Source: Lachnospiraceae bacterium
Lineage (GTDB): Bacteria > Bacillota > Clostridia > Lachnospirales > Lachnospiraceae
Assembly: GCA_910574745.1 (NCBI GenBank)
Contig: CAJTCE010000017.1
Location: 1-64,000, forward strand
Length of the DNA: 64,000 bases
Reading direction: 5' to 3'
The first letter of the stretch is position 1. Each line of letters opens with the position of its first letter. The notes below the pieces were generated by a model, which searched no databases, was not told the DNA's origin, and was given only the letters and a program-made list of their open reading frames with translations. The translations under genes and the position numbers were made by a program. Positions 47,743-56,417 of this stretch are shown here, piece by piece.

Positions 47743-49446
47743 CTACTGTTGCAGATAAAGGGCTATGGGTTCCCATACATCGGCCTTTTCCTGCCCCAGT
47801 CTCCAGCATGCCACACCGGCAAGCTGGTATCCGGCCATTACATTCAGCTTTACGGTTATGGAATCTTTATCCTCTACCCAGACGGAATAACCCACGCCAT
47901 CAACGGTATAATCCGCAATATACTGACAGGTTTCTTCATCCCATTCGGTCTGAACATTATTTTCAACGAGGATATTTTCTATTTCCTGCATGCCGTAAGC
48001 CCTGTTGCCGATATCTCCGGTAACAGTCCAAAGCCTGGTGTAAAAAGGAATCGCATTAATAATCTTTTCTTTTGGTACGACCGCAAGGGTTTTTTCAATG
48101 CCCCTCTTTACAAAATCTATGGATGCACAGGGGCCGGGGCCTCCGTCTTCTGCGGAAACGAATTCATCATATCCCATGATAATGACGTAATCCACTACTT
48201 CTGCCTGTTTCGCCCTGTCATAGTTCACAGAAAAACCATTATCCACCGATAAAACGATGCCGTTTTTCCGGCATTCAATGGAAAGTTCCCTCAAAAACTG
48301 GATGTAGGCTGCACTCGCCTCCTGAGATATATACTCAAAGTCAACGTTAATTCCATCGATTTCATAAGAACGCACTGTATCTATTAACTGGGTAATTAAA
48401 TTATTTCTCCGTGATGTAATACTTAGTACTTCTTTAATTTCCTCTTTACTAAGATTATCCTCATAATTAATGTGGGAAAAATCCGAAATCATCGCCCAGA
48501 CTTCAATTCCCCTTCCATGCATCTCCTGTACATATGCCGCATCTGCAAGAGAAACAAAATTACCTTCCACGTCGCTTAACATGAACCATGTGGGGGAAAT
48601 TACATTTACTCCCTGAGTATTTGCAAGAAGCTCTCCTGTCTGCCCGTTTGCCGTCATGGTGGTAATCAGATTCCATGCAAGGCAGATTTTGCCGTCCCGC
48701 TTAATGGAAGCATACTCCGGTACCGGAACATCCGTAACTGCCGCAGGCGTCATCTCCCCTTCGTTTTCTAAACGTTTATTTTCCACATAACCGATATAAC
48801 CGTCGGCGGTTTTTACCTTGCTCCAGTTTTCCATTGTTTCCAAAATTTTCACATCGGTTCCCGCCGCCACTTCAGTCAAAATCTCACTTTTGATTCCTCC
48901 GAGAACCCTTACCTGGGTATCCTTTTGGATCTGCGCGTGCTTTTCCGTTTCCCAGACGGTAGAAAGCACAATTCTGTTGGGTTCCGCAAAATAAACGGAT
49001 GAAAAATTGCAGAATTTTTTCAGATAATCAAGGGAAAGATAGACCGTATCCCCCGACAATGTAGTCAAAACATAATTTTCCGAGGTAAAGGTATCAGCCA
49101 TGGTATAATCCGTACTTCCCACCTGTGTAACGGCTTTATCATAATCGGTCGTAAATATGACCAGTCCTTCCACGGAATCATAATAGAAGTGGTTATTCAT
49201 CTGCTCGTTCACAAAATCTATAGGAAGATAGCATTGTCCGTCTTTAAAAACCGCCTTTGTCTCAACAATTTCATCATTTAAGACAATAGCCGTTTCCTCC
49301 TCTCCCGTAACACCGAAATATGCGTAAGAATCCGCTTTTTCATGAGAATAAGAGTATTTGTCCAAAAGCTTCAGCAAAATCCCTATTACTGCCACAATTA
49401 CAATCAGCCCTACGGCCACTGCCGCAGGAATTATTTTTTTCTTCAT
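47743..49446 (-). CDS. Membrane-anchored glycoside hydrolase family 18 protein with SH3-like domain
   Basis: A 567-residue protein: N-terminal transmembrane anchor (about 8-30), a copper-amine-oxidase-like N domain with VLNDEIVETKAVFKDGQCYLP and YYDSVEGLVIFT (about 50-170), an SH3-like domain (about 180-235: VRVLGGIKSEILTEVAAGT, NWSKVKTADGYIGYV), and a GH18 barrel (about 255-560). The GH18 active-site strand IDGINVDFEYI keeps the DxxDxDxE-type residues (Asp and catalytic Glu). Such proteins include spore cortex-lytic and cell-wall N-acetylglucosaminidases. ATG 49446 is chosen because GGAGG lies eight bases upstream. Confidence 0.88.
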   Translation of the reverse strand: MKKKIIPAAVAVGLIVIVAVIGILLKLLDKYSYSHEKADSYAYFGVTGEEETAIVLNDEIVETKAVFKDGQCYLPIDFVNEQMNNHFYYDSVEGLVIFTTDYDKAVTQVGSTDYTMADTFTSENYVLTTLSGDTVYLSLDYLKKFCNFSSVYFAEPNRIVLSTVWETEKHAQIQKDTQVRVLGGIKSEILTEVAAGTDVKILETMENWSKVKTADGYIGYVENKRLENEGEMTPAAVTDVPVPEYASIKRDGKICLAWNLITTMTANGQTGELLANTQGVNVISPTWFMLSDVEGNFVSLADAAYVQEMHGRGIEVWAMISDFSHINYEDNLSKEEIKEVLSITSRRNNLITQLIDTVRSYEIDGINVDFEYISQEASAAYIQFLRELSIECRKNGIVLSVDNGFSVNYDRAKQAEVVDYVIIMGYDEFVSAEDGGPGPCASIDFVKRGIEKTLAVVPKEKIINAIPFYTRLWTVTGDIGNRAYGMQEIENILVENNVQTEWDEETCQYIADYTVDGVGYSVWVEDKDSITVKLNVMAGYQLAGVACWRLGQEKADVWEPIALYLQQ

Positions 49447-49614
49447 TCGCATATCCTCCAATTTGTTCTGATTATACCAAAAATTCGACACTTATACAAT
49501 GCTTAAACTCCCCTAATCCCTTTACCTTTCGGCACTCCGTCAATCAGCATAGAAGGACCTGATTTTATTTTACCCGTTAAGCATCGTATGGCTTTTATAA
49601 AACATGCCTCCTTA

Positions 49615-49836
49615 TTAAATTTCTTTGATTTTATTGTAATGGATTTCCCTGATGCAGCCCAAATCGTCCGTAACATAATCGGCCATATAATTTCCTCTTT
49701 CCTGCAGCATCATGTTACTGATTTTAGACGGCGGCGCAAGCTCTCCATCCATGTACAAAAGCGTCCCTTCTTTTATGGTTTGGCACAATTTTTTTGAAAT
49801 TTTCTTTTGTGCCTTTTTGTTTTTTATCCTGTTCAC
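49615..49836 (-). CDS. Small basic hypothetical protein
   Basis: A 73-residue protein with a very basic N-terminus (KNKKAQKKISKKL) and a more neutral remainder (MLQERGNYMADYVTDDLGCIREIHY). The start is GTG at 49836, six bases after GGAGGT, the best reason to believe in it. No family recognised. It stands alone between the GH18 gene and a gene-free region. Confidence 0.55.
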   Translation of the reverse strand: MNRIKNKKAQKKISKKLCQTIKEGTLLYMDGELAPPSKISNMMLQERGNYMADYVTDDLGCIREIHYNKIKEI

Positions 49837-49839
49837 GCA

Positions 49840-50415
49840 AGACCTCCTGTCAGAGTAATAGCGGACTTCGTCCGGAAAAAGCAGAAATTTCAGATTTTTC
49901 CAAAAGGATTGTGATATATTTTAACCCAAAAATTTGTTAACATACTTTTTCCTGATATGACGATAATATAATAGAGTGACAAATGCGAAACGCATCGGGA
50001 CATGTAAATACAGATGTGTGGCCAAAAATAATATATATTGACCTATAGAAAATTTAAAACCAGTTTGAATGATAACGTTTGGAAATTTTTAGGATTCTCT
50101 AGAATCAATGATCAAGCACGAAGCTTTAGACTACCCTGTGGGTATTGGTTGTAAATCTGATTTGCTTTAAAGAATTTTAACTCTGTATGCCTCCTTCCCT
50201 TTACGGATTGTCCCGGAAGCATTTCGTTCTGTTCATTATAGGGTATATCTATAAATTTGGCAAGCCGTTTATTATAAATTTATTAAAATTTTTAAAACTG
50301 GCACTTACCTCTATTGACTTAATAAATTAATAAGTATAAGATACTTTTACAATTTTACAGTAAAGAAGTTTTATGAAACGACTATTTTTTCAGCTGCCAG
50401 TGAGGATGTGAGCAT
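49840..50415. other. Gene-free, hairpin-rich region upstream of mecA
   Basis: No protein gene is seen in about 575 bases. TATAAT at 49966-49971 could start a transcript. Downstream there are compact hairpins ATGCG-aaa-CGCAT (49984-49996), GATTCT-cta-GAATC (50093-50105) and TACCC-tgt-GGGTA (50132-50144). I could not match the region to a known riboswitch or RNA class. The mecA promoter lies at its end. Confidence 0.45.
50314..50342 (+). promoter_or_regulatory. Promoter for mecA
   Basis: TTGACT (50314-50319) and TAAGAT (50337-50342) are 17 bases apart, about 75 bp before the ATG. Confidence 0.6.
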
Positions 50416-51186
50416 ATGAAAATTGAAAAGATTAACGAAAACCAAATACGTTGTACACTGACCAAAACTGATTTGGCAGATAGAGAACTAAAAATAAGCG
50501 AACTGGCTTACGGAAGTGAAAAGGCCAAAACGCTTTTTAAGGATATGATGGAAATGGCTTCTTATGAATGCGGTTTTGAAGCGGATGACATTCCTCTCAT
50601 GATTGAAGCGGTCCCCATCAGTGCGGAATGCATTGTCTTGACGATTACAAAAGTGGAAGACCCCGAGGAGCTGGATACCCGTTTTTCCAAATTTGCCCCT
50701 TCAGTCCATGAAGAAATGATGGCGGAAATGGAAGCCGAAGATATTACCGACGAGGTTATGAACCTGTTTCAGAAGGTACAGAATGCCGATAGCGGTCTGG
50801 CAAGCGATATTTCCCGCAGCGACAAGCTGCCCTCCTCCCAGTCCCGGCATCCTTCCCCGGCAAAGCAGCCTTCCCCCGTGAAGCCGGAAATGGTTTCCTC
50901 CAAGATTTATTCCTTTTCAGACTTAAATCATGTCATCCGGCTTGCGCATGTGGTATCCGGTATGTCCATTGGGAACAATTCTTTATACAAAGACCCCCGG
51001 GCAATGGATTACCGCCTGATCATAAACTGCGGCAAAATGAGTGCGGAAAACTTCAACAAGCTCTGCAATATTTTTTCGGAATACGGCACTTGTCTCAAGA
51101 GTTCTTCCGGCGCCAATTCCTACCTGAAGGAGCATTTTGAGCCCATCTGCCTGGAGCACGCATTGCAATCTCTTGCAGAAATATAA
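50416..51186 (+). CDS. mecA: Adaptor protein MecA
   Basis: MecA delivers substrates to the ClpC-ClpP protease and stimulates ClpC. The 256-residue protein has the N-terminal substrate-binding part (MKIEKINENQIRCTLTKTDL, then GFEADDIPLMIEAVP), an acidic and Ser/Pro-rich linker (about 95-165) and the C-terminal ClpC-binding domain (YSFSDLNHVIRLAHVV ... YGTC). It has its own promoter and terminator and is monocistronic. Targets in this organism are unknown. Confidence 0.92.
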   Translation: MKIEKINENQIRCTLTKTDLADRELKISELAYGSEKAKTLFKDMMEMASYECGFEADDIPLMIEAVPISAECIVLTITKVEDPEELDTRFSKFAPSVHEEMMAEMEAEDITDEVMNLFQKVQNADSGLASDISRSDKLPSSQSRHPSPAKQPSPVKPEMVSSKIYSFSDLNHVIRLAHVVSGMSIGNNSLYKDPRAMDYRLIINCGKMSAENFNKLCNIFSEYGTCLKSSSGANSYLKEHFEPICLEHALQSLAEI

Positions 51187-51200
51187 TTACAAAAACAATA

Positions 51201-51255
51201 TAAGGGGCATGTCATATTTGGATATAGATTTCCAAATGCGACACGCCCTTTTCTA
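51201..51255 (+). terminator. Terminator after mecA
   Basis: AAGGGGCATGTC and GACACGCCCTTTT pair with one mismatch around an AT-rich loop. The T run is short. Confidence 0.75.
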
Positions 51256-51320
51256 TTTCCCAAATGATAAAATCGGAGAATTTGCCTGCAATGAACAGCT
51301 TCGTATTGGGCGTCAGCCGC

Positions 51321-52210
51321 CTACGGGAGCTGTAATTTCATTCCCGGCATAATGTAACCGGGGTCTTCTCCAATGACATCTTTGTTTTTTTCATATATAA
51401 CGTTCCATTTTGCGCAGTCCCCCAGCATGTCTCCTGCCACATTCCAGAGACAGTCCCCTTCCTAAACAACATATACCCCCTGCGGATAAATCAGCGTCTT
51501 CCTGCACCTTGGGGACTTCCCCGCCTGTTTTTTGCTCTATTTCACTTTCCTGTTTTATCTCTTCTTCCTGTACCGCCCGGCTTCGCTTCTCCAGCCAGTT
51601 TTCTTCCCATTCTCTCAGGTCGGAATCCGCTTTCGCTTCTATGTATCTTTGGTCTATTTCTCCAAAAAAATCCATAACATCCTGATTGTTCATAATTTCC
51701 GTTGTTCTCTGCCATATCATTTCCCGGTCGTCCTCGGACAGCTGCTCCATACTCTCGGAAAATAACAGTAAAAATTCCCCTTCGGCAGTTCTCTTCGCCG
51801 CAAACGTCTCGGCTCCGGGGAACTTTGTTTCTATGTTTTCAATCTTCATATCGTAGGACACGATCACAATCCGGTATCCCCCGCAAGGATATATGATCAG
51901 GTCTGTAACATCCAACGTTTCCAGTCCCGATGTCCAAAGCGCTTCATTTCTTTCTTCCCTCTGCCGGCTTTTCGTTCCGGCCAACATTTCTGCTCTACGG
52001 GCGTCCCTTTCTGAAACCGCTTCATAATATTCCCGGACCTGTGCCTCAAGTTCCTCCTCGCGGATGCTGCCCTCAAAATCTCCCGGCTGCTGCCATTGTC
52101 CTGCTGCCGCCACAGCTGATACATACAAGAAAAAAACAGAGGAAGACAGCCAATGGGTTTAATTTCTTTCTATTGTCCGGCTTTCTGTGCCCGCTTTCTT
52201 TTTTCCTCAT
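51321..52210 (-). pseudogene. Broken gene for a membrane-anchored LysM protein
   Basis: Three frames together read as one 295-residue protein: ATG 52210 with a basic start, a transmembrane segment (AVFLCFFLYVSAVAAAG), a central charged domain of about 200 residues, and a C-terminal LysM domain (EGDCLWNVAGD ... YIMPGMKLQLP) ending at TAG 51321. Two single-base insertions in homopolymers break it, at the seven-A run 52130-52136 and the five-C run 51476-51480 (plus strand), and a TAG at 51462-51464 replaces the Gln or Lys expected before EGD. The total length, 890, is two more than a multiple of three, as predicted. The longest surviving frame is 51391-52128. Confidence 0.8.
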
Positions 52211-52266
52211 AAAAGCTCAGTCTCCTCCGTTTCCTTTCCCTTCAGTCCGCCCTTTGCCGCCTTAAT

Positions 52267-52458
52267 TTATAAAGCCTCTATCTTCGACATAAGATCGTCC
52301 ACATCCATTCCGTGCACCATGGCCGCCTCCTCCAAAGTCTCTCCCTGGGCGGAGGGGCATCCTACGCAATGCATTCCCGCATTAATCAAAACGGGGATCA
52401 CATCCGCGTTTGCCCTGATGATATCTCCGATAGTCATGTCCTTGGTAATTCCTGTCAT
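52267..52458 (-). CDS. DUF1858-domain protein
   Basis: A 63-residue protein consisting of one DUF1858 domain: [28 protein letters not shown] with Cys31 and Cys34, then [15 protein letters not shown]. The domain occurs alone or at the N-terminus of ScdA/RIC-type and hybrid-cluster proteins and is thought to be redox or iron-linked. AAGGAGG precedes the ATG. It lies divergently upstream of the pyruvate formate-lyase locus. Confidence 0.88.
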   Translation of the reverse strand: MTGITKDMTIGDIIRANADVIPVLINAGMHCVGCPSAQGETLEEAAMVHGMDVDDLMSKIEAL

Positions 52459-52576
52459 GTATATTTTCCTCCTTATTTTGTATTGTTTTTGGTTAGTATA
52501 ACCCTATCTTGTGTTTTTATCAATATTCCAATTACAATCTGTCAGAACACTTTATAAATTTTTAGTAAAATTTTAT

Positions 52577-52621
52577 GAAAATCTTTCGATTTTCTCACAA
52601 TTTGTATGTAAAAAAGTACAA
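52577..52621. promoter_or_regulatory. Two inverted repeats upstream of the pfl promoter
   Basis: GAAAATC-tttc-GATTTTC (52577-52594) is a perfect 7-bp palindrome, and TTGTA-n10-TACAA (52602-52621) follows eight bases later and ends nine bases before the -35. Both are placed where an operator for anaerobic or redox control (Rex- or Crp/Fnr-like proteins) would be, but neither matches a consensus I can name with confidence. A further hairpin AACGGA-taaat-TCCGTT (52698-52714) lies in the leader. Confidence 0.45.
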
Positions 52622-52629
52622 CGCTAACC

Positions 52630-52659
52630 TTGACGTATCCACTTCTTTTAACCTATAAT
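52630..52659 (+). promoter_or_regulatory. Promoter of the pyruvate formate-lyase operon
   Basis: TTGACG (52630-52635) and TATAAT (52654-52659) are 18 bases apart. The expected start gives a leader of about 80 bases before the ATG. Confidence 0.75.
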
Positions 52660-52749
52660 TGAGGCATGGGATGAGCATATTATTTATGCGTGACTTAACG
52701 GATAAATTCCGTTCAAAAAATTATAATTTTAATAGGAGGCTATTTCAAA

Positions 52750-54789
52750 ATGAGACCAGAATGGACAGATTTTGTAGGCGGCAAATGGGATAAAGAAGTC
52801 AATGTACGTGACTTTATCCAGAGAAACTACACTCCTTATGACGGAGATGAGAGTTTCCTCGCAGGACCTACACAGAACACCCAGGATTTATGGAACATGG
52901 TACTGGATTTACAGAAAAAGGAGCGTGAAGCAGGCGGTGTACTCGATATGGACACCAAGGTTGTTTCCACTATTACTTCCCACGGTCCCGGATATCTTGA
53001 TAAAAGTAAAGAGACTATCGTAGGTTTCCAGACCGACAAACCTTTCAAACGTTCCATGCAGCCTTACGGCGGTATCCGTATGGCAGAGAAAGCTTGTACA
53101 GATAACGGCTACACAGTAGATCCCGAAATCTCCGAGTTCTTCTCCACACACAGAAAAACACACAATGCAGGATGTTTCGACGCTTACAATCCTGAAATCA
53201 GGGCATGCCGTTCCGCTCATATCATCACAGGTCTTCCGGATGCTTACGGACGCGGACGTATCATCGGCGACTACAGACGTATTGCTTTATATGGTATTGA
53301 CAGACTGATCGAGGATAAAGAAACACAGAAAGCTTCCACAGGACGTGTTATGACAGACGATGTTATCCGTCTTCGTGAAGAGATTTCCGAGCAGATGGTA
53401 GCATTAAAGATGATGAAAGAGATGGCTGCTTCTTACGGATGCGATATCTCCAGACCTGCTCAGAACGTACAGGAAGCTATTCAGGCAGTATACTTCGGTT
53501 ACTTATCAGCAGTTAAAGAGCAGAACGGTGCTGCAATGTCCCTCGGACGTACTTCCACATTCCTTGATGTATATGCCCAGAGAGACTTAAAGAACGGTAC
53601 ATTTACCGAAGAGCAGATTCAGGAATTTGTTGACCACTTCATCATGAAGTTGCGCTGCATCAAATTTGCTCGTACCCCTGAGTACAACCAGATTTTCGCA
53701 GGCGATCCTGTATGGGTTACAGAGTCCCTTGGCGGTGTTGGCGTTGACGGACGTCACATGGTTACAAAGATGTCCTTCCGTTACTTAAATACATTAAATA
53801 ACTTAGGACCTTCTCCCGAGCCTAACTTAACAGTTCTCTGGTCCACCAGATTACCGGAAGGCTGGAAGAAATTCTGTGCTAAGATGTCCATTAAGACTTC
53901 TTCCATCCAGTACGAGAATGACGACTTAATGAGAGTAACACACGGCGATGACTATGGTATCGCATGCTGCGTATCCTCCATGGTTATCGGTAAAGAGATG
54001 CAGTTCTTCGGCGCTCGTGCTAACCTGGCAAAATGTTTACTGTACGCTTTAAACGGCGGTGTAGATGAAGTTACCAAGAAACAGGTTGGACCTAAATACC
54101 GTCCTGTTGTCGGCGACGTTCTTGATTATGACGACGTAATGGATAAATTCATCGATATGATGGAGTGGCAGGCAGATGTATATGTTAATACATTAAACAT
54201 CATCCACTATATGCACGACAAATACTGCTATGAAAGAGCTCAGATGGCTTTACATGACAGAGATGTTAAGCGTTACTTCGCAACGGGTGTTGCAGGTCTT
54301 TCCATCGTAGCTGACTCCCTGTCCGCTATCAAATATGCCAAAGTTGAAGTTGTTCGCGATGAAGACGGCATTATTGTTGACTTTAAGACAACAGGCGACT
54401 TCCCTAAATACGGCAATGACGATGACCGCGTAGACGAAATCGCTCAGGATATCGTACACAAATTTATGACGGCAATCAGAAGACACCACACCTACAGAAA
54501 CGGTGTTCCTACAACATCCATCCTTACCATTACTTCCAACGTAACATACGGTAAGGCAACAGGTAACACACCTGACGGACGTAGAAAAGGTCAGCCTTTC
54601 GCTCCCGGCGCTAACCCGATGCACGGACGCGACACCCATGGTGCTGTTGCTTCCTTATCTTCTGTATCCAAGCTTCCTTTCAATGACGCTCAGGATGGTA
54701 TCTCCAATACCTTTACCATTATCCCCGGAGCTCTCGGAAAAGAAGACCAGGTATTTGCCGGAGACATTGAACTTGATTTAAACAAATAA
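52750..54789 (+). CDS. pflB: Pyruvate formate-lyase catalytic chain lacking the glycyl-radical domain
   Basis: PFL splits pyruvate with CoA into acetyl-CoA and formate in anaerobes. The 679-residue chain aligns with E. coli PflB from near its start ([26 protein letters not shown]) through the catalytic Cys406-Cys407 (GIACCVSS) to [26 protein letters not shown], then ends about 12 residues later at DLNK. The C-terminal segment with the radical glycine (RVSGYA) is missing and is encoded as a separate gene at 55088-55330. The stop is a true TAA followed by two well-spaced ribosome sites, so this is not a recent frameshift. Codon use is that of a highly expressed gene. GGAGG precedes the ATG. Confidence 0.95.
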   Translation: MRPEWTDFVGGKWDKEVNVRDFIQRNYTPYDGDESFLAGPTQNTQDLWNMVLDLQKKEREAGGVLDMDTKVVSTITSHGPGYLDKSKETIVGFQTDKPFKRSMQPYGGIRMAEKACTDNGYTVDPEISEFFSTHRKTHNAGCFDAYNPEIRACRSAHIITGLPDAYGRGRIIGDYRRIALYGIDRLIEDKETQKASTGRVMTDDVIRLREEISEQMVALKMMKEMAASYGCDISRPAQNVQEAIQAVYFGYLSAVKEQNGAAMSLGRTSTFLDVYAQRDLKNGTFTEEQIQEFVDHFIMKLRCIKFARTPEYNQIFAGDPVWVTESLGGVGVDGRHMVTKMSFRYLNTLNNLGPSPEPNLTVLWSTRLPEGWKKFCAKMSIKTSSIQYENDDLMRVTHGDDYGIACCVSSMVIGKEMQFFGARANLAKCLLYALNGGVDEVTKKQVGPKYRPVVGDVLDYDDVMDKFIDMMEWQADVYVNTLNIIHYMHDKYCYERAQMALHDRDVKRYFATGVAGLSIVADSLSAIKYAKVEVVRDEDGIIVDFKTTGDFPKYGNDDDRVDEIAQDIVHKFMTAIRRHHTYRNGVPTTSILTITSNVTYGKATGNTPDGRRKGQPFAPGANPMHGRDTHGAVASLSSVSKLPFNDAQDGISNTFTIIPGALGKEDQVFAGDIELDLNK

Positions 54790-54816
54790 TTCATTCAGTA
54801 AAGAAAGGTGAAAGTC

Positions 54817-55020
54817 ATGGACGAAAATGCAATGATTGAAGACCTGATCAAACAGTTGGATAAAGGTATGGCAGGCAATGTAGGCCATATTAATGTTGAA
54901 GTGGATGAAAAGGCGCAAAGTTCCAAAAACGTGGAAACCATGGGATGTGCAGAATGTTCCAAAAATCCGCTTGCATGCAGCGTTCCTACTCTTCACGAAG
55001 GCTTAGACGGAGACGAATAA
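54817..55020 (+). CDS. Small Cys-containing protein between the split PFL genes
   Basis: A 67-residue acidic protein starting MDENAMIEDLIKQLDK and carrying three cysteines in METMGCAECSKNPLAC-like order (positions 44, 47, 55; C-x2-C-x7-C), followed by LHEGLDGDE. It is a paralogue of the protein at 14084-14299. ATG 54817 follows GAAAGGTG by six bases; a GTG three codons earlier is less likely. It lies 27 bp after pflB and 67 bp before the glycyl-radical domain gene, inside one transcript. The Cys pattern allows metal, cluster or redox binding. A structural linker or assembly, protection or repair role in split PFL is conjecture. Confidence 0.8.
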   Translation: MDENAMIEDLIKQLDKGMAGNVGHINVEVDEKAQSSKNVETMGCAECSKNPLACSVPTLHEGLDGDE

Positions 55021-55039
55021 GCAGATTCAGACAATTCAG

Positions 55040-55064
55040 GGGGGAGTGCCCCGTGCATTCCCCC
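55040..55064 (+). other. GC-rich intercistronic hairpin
   Basis: GGGGGAGTGC and GCATTCCCCC pair over 10 positions with one G-T, closing the loop CCCGT. No T run follows, so it is not a terminator. It stands just upstream of the ribosome site of the glycyl-radical domain gene and may protect the 3' segment of a processed mRNA. Confidence 0.75.
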
Positions 55065-55087
55065 AATCATAACAGGAGGTAATTATC

Positions 55088-55330
55088 ATGGCAGAAAATA
55101 CAGCTCAGGTTGATAACTTAGTAAACTTATTAGACGGCTACGCTACAAAGGGCGGACATCATTTAAATGTTAACGTATTAAACAGAGACACTTTACTTGA
55201 TGCTCAGAAAAACCCTGAAAAGTATCCTCAGTTAACAATCCGTGTTTCAGGTTATGCTGTTAACTTTATCAAATTAACACCTGAACAGCAGGCAGACGTT
55301 ATCAGCAGAACATTCCACGAGAATATTTAA
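55088..55330 (+). CDS. Stand-alone glycyl-radical domain of pyruvate formate-lyase (GrcA-like)
   Basis: An 80-residue protein equal to the last segment of Pfl[22 protein letters not shown], then [19 protein letters not shown] with the radical glycine Gly55, ending RTFHENI. E. coli has the same segment at the end of PflB and as the spare part GrcA (YfiD), but there PflB also has its own copy. Here the main chain lacks one, so this protein should be an obligatory partner. 679 plus 80 residues gives 759, the length of an intact enzyme. ACAGGAGGTAATT precedes the ATG. A terminator follows. Confidence 0.93.
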   Translation: MAENTAQVDNLVNLLDGYATKGGHHLNVNVLNRDTLLDAQKNPEKYPQLTIRVSGYAVNFIKLTPEQQADVISRTFHENI

Positions 55331-55348
55331 TATAGCTTATAAAGATTT

Positions 55349-55385
55349 GAAAGCCTTTTGGACTTTTCCGAAAGGCTTTTTCTTT
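55349..55385 (+). terminator. Terminator after the glycyl-radical domain gene
   Basis: AAAGCCTTT-n-AAAGGCTTT with a short loop, then TTCTTT. It separates the three structural genes from the activase gene. Confidence 0.8.
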
Positions 55386-55485
55386 CCCCCGGAGTATGAT
55401 AAAATATCAATAGCGGCTAAGCCCGGCCATAATCTGAAACGGCAGGGCATATAGCTTTAGCAGGAATTTAGAAAGGAAGTTTTTT

Positions 55486-56256
55486 ATGAGCGGAAGAATT
55501 CATTCTTTAGAAAGCTTCGGCACTGTAGACGGACCGGGCACACGTTTTGTCGTTTTTGTGCAGGGATGCCCCATGAGATGTGCTTATTGCCACAATCCCG
55601 ACACCTGGCCTATGACCGGCGGCACTGTTATGGAAGCTTCAGAAATTATTGAGCAATACGAGAGAAACAAACCCTTTTATGCAAATGGAGGCGGCCTTAC
55701 CGTTACCGGCGGTGAGCCTTTAATGCAGATTGATTTTCTAATTGAGCTTTTTACCCTGTGTAAAGAGCGTGACATCCACACTTGCATTGATTCCTCGGGA
55801 ATCGCCTACAAGCCGGACAATACGGAATATAACAAAAAACTGGATGCATTGATGGAGCTGACGGATCTGGTTATGCTGGATATTAAGCATATTGACCCTG
55901 ACAAGCACAAGGAATTGACAGCACAGCCCAACGACGGCATTCTGGCCTTTGCCGCATATCTCAACGAGAAAAAAGTGGATATGTGGATAAGACATGTAGT
56001 CGTGCCGGGCATTACCGACGATGAGGAATCCCTTTATAAACTGGGATATTTTATCGGACAGTTTACTAATTTAAAGGCCTTAGACGTCTTGCCCTATCAC
56101 GATATGGCGAAGAAAAAGTACAAGGAATTAAACATGGATTATAAGCTGCAGGACGTTCCGCCCATGGATAAGAATCTGATTCCCGGGAAAAAGGAGTTCA
56201 TTTTAAACGGTATCAGAAAACGTCGTGAAGAGCTTGGCATTACCCATCACAACTAA
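55486..56256 (+). CDS. pflA: Pyruvate formate-lyase activating enzyme
   Basis: PflA is a radical SAM enzyme that abstracts hydrogen from the PFL glycine. The 256-residue protein has the cluster motif Cys28-x3-Cys32-x2-Cys35 (GCPMRCAYC), GGLTVTGGEP for SAM binding and the DIKH motif (MLDIKHIDPDKH). Length is close to E. coli PflA (246). AGAAAGGAAG precedes the ATG. It has a separate leader after the terminator, and a ferredoxin gene follows about 160 bp downstream. Its substrate should be the separate 80-residue glycyl-radical protein, alone or in complex. Confidence 0.96.
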   Translation: MSGRIHSLESFGTVDGPGTRFVVFVQGCPMRCAYCHNPDTWPMTGGTVMEASEIIEQYERNKPFYANGGGLTVTGGEPLMQIDFLIELFTLCKERDIHTCIDSSGIAYKPDNTEYNKKLDALMELTDLVMLDIKHIDPDKHKELTAQPNDGILAFAAYLNEKKVDMWIRHVVVPGITDDEESLYKLGYFIGQFTNLKALDVLPYHDMAKKKYKELNMDYKLQDVPPMDKNLIPGKKEFILNGIRKRREELGITHHN

Positions 56257-56417
56257 TGCTTTAATTCCAAAGCCCGCCCTATTCATTTTATAATATCTGC
56301 AAATCAACAGGTACTTTTCTAATATTTGCTACTTGTTTTCTGCATATATTTGTATTAGAATAACATTGTGGATTATAATTATTTATTAAGATCTATAATT
56401 CTAAGGAGGATATGATT

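Noticed and set aside
52750-54789. Simple frameshift explaining the short PflB
   Set aside because: An intervening gene, separate ribosome sites and a hairpin lie between the two parts, so no single base change could join them.
55040-55064. Terminator between the PFL small protein and the radical-domain gene
   Set aside because: There is no T run, and a strong ribosome site for the next gene follows at once.
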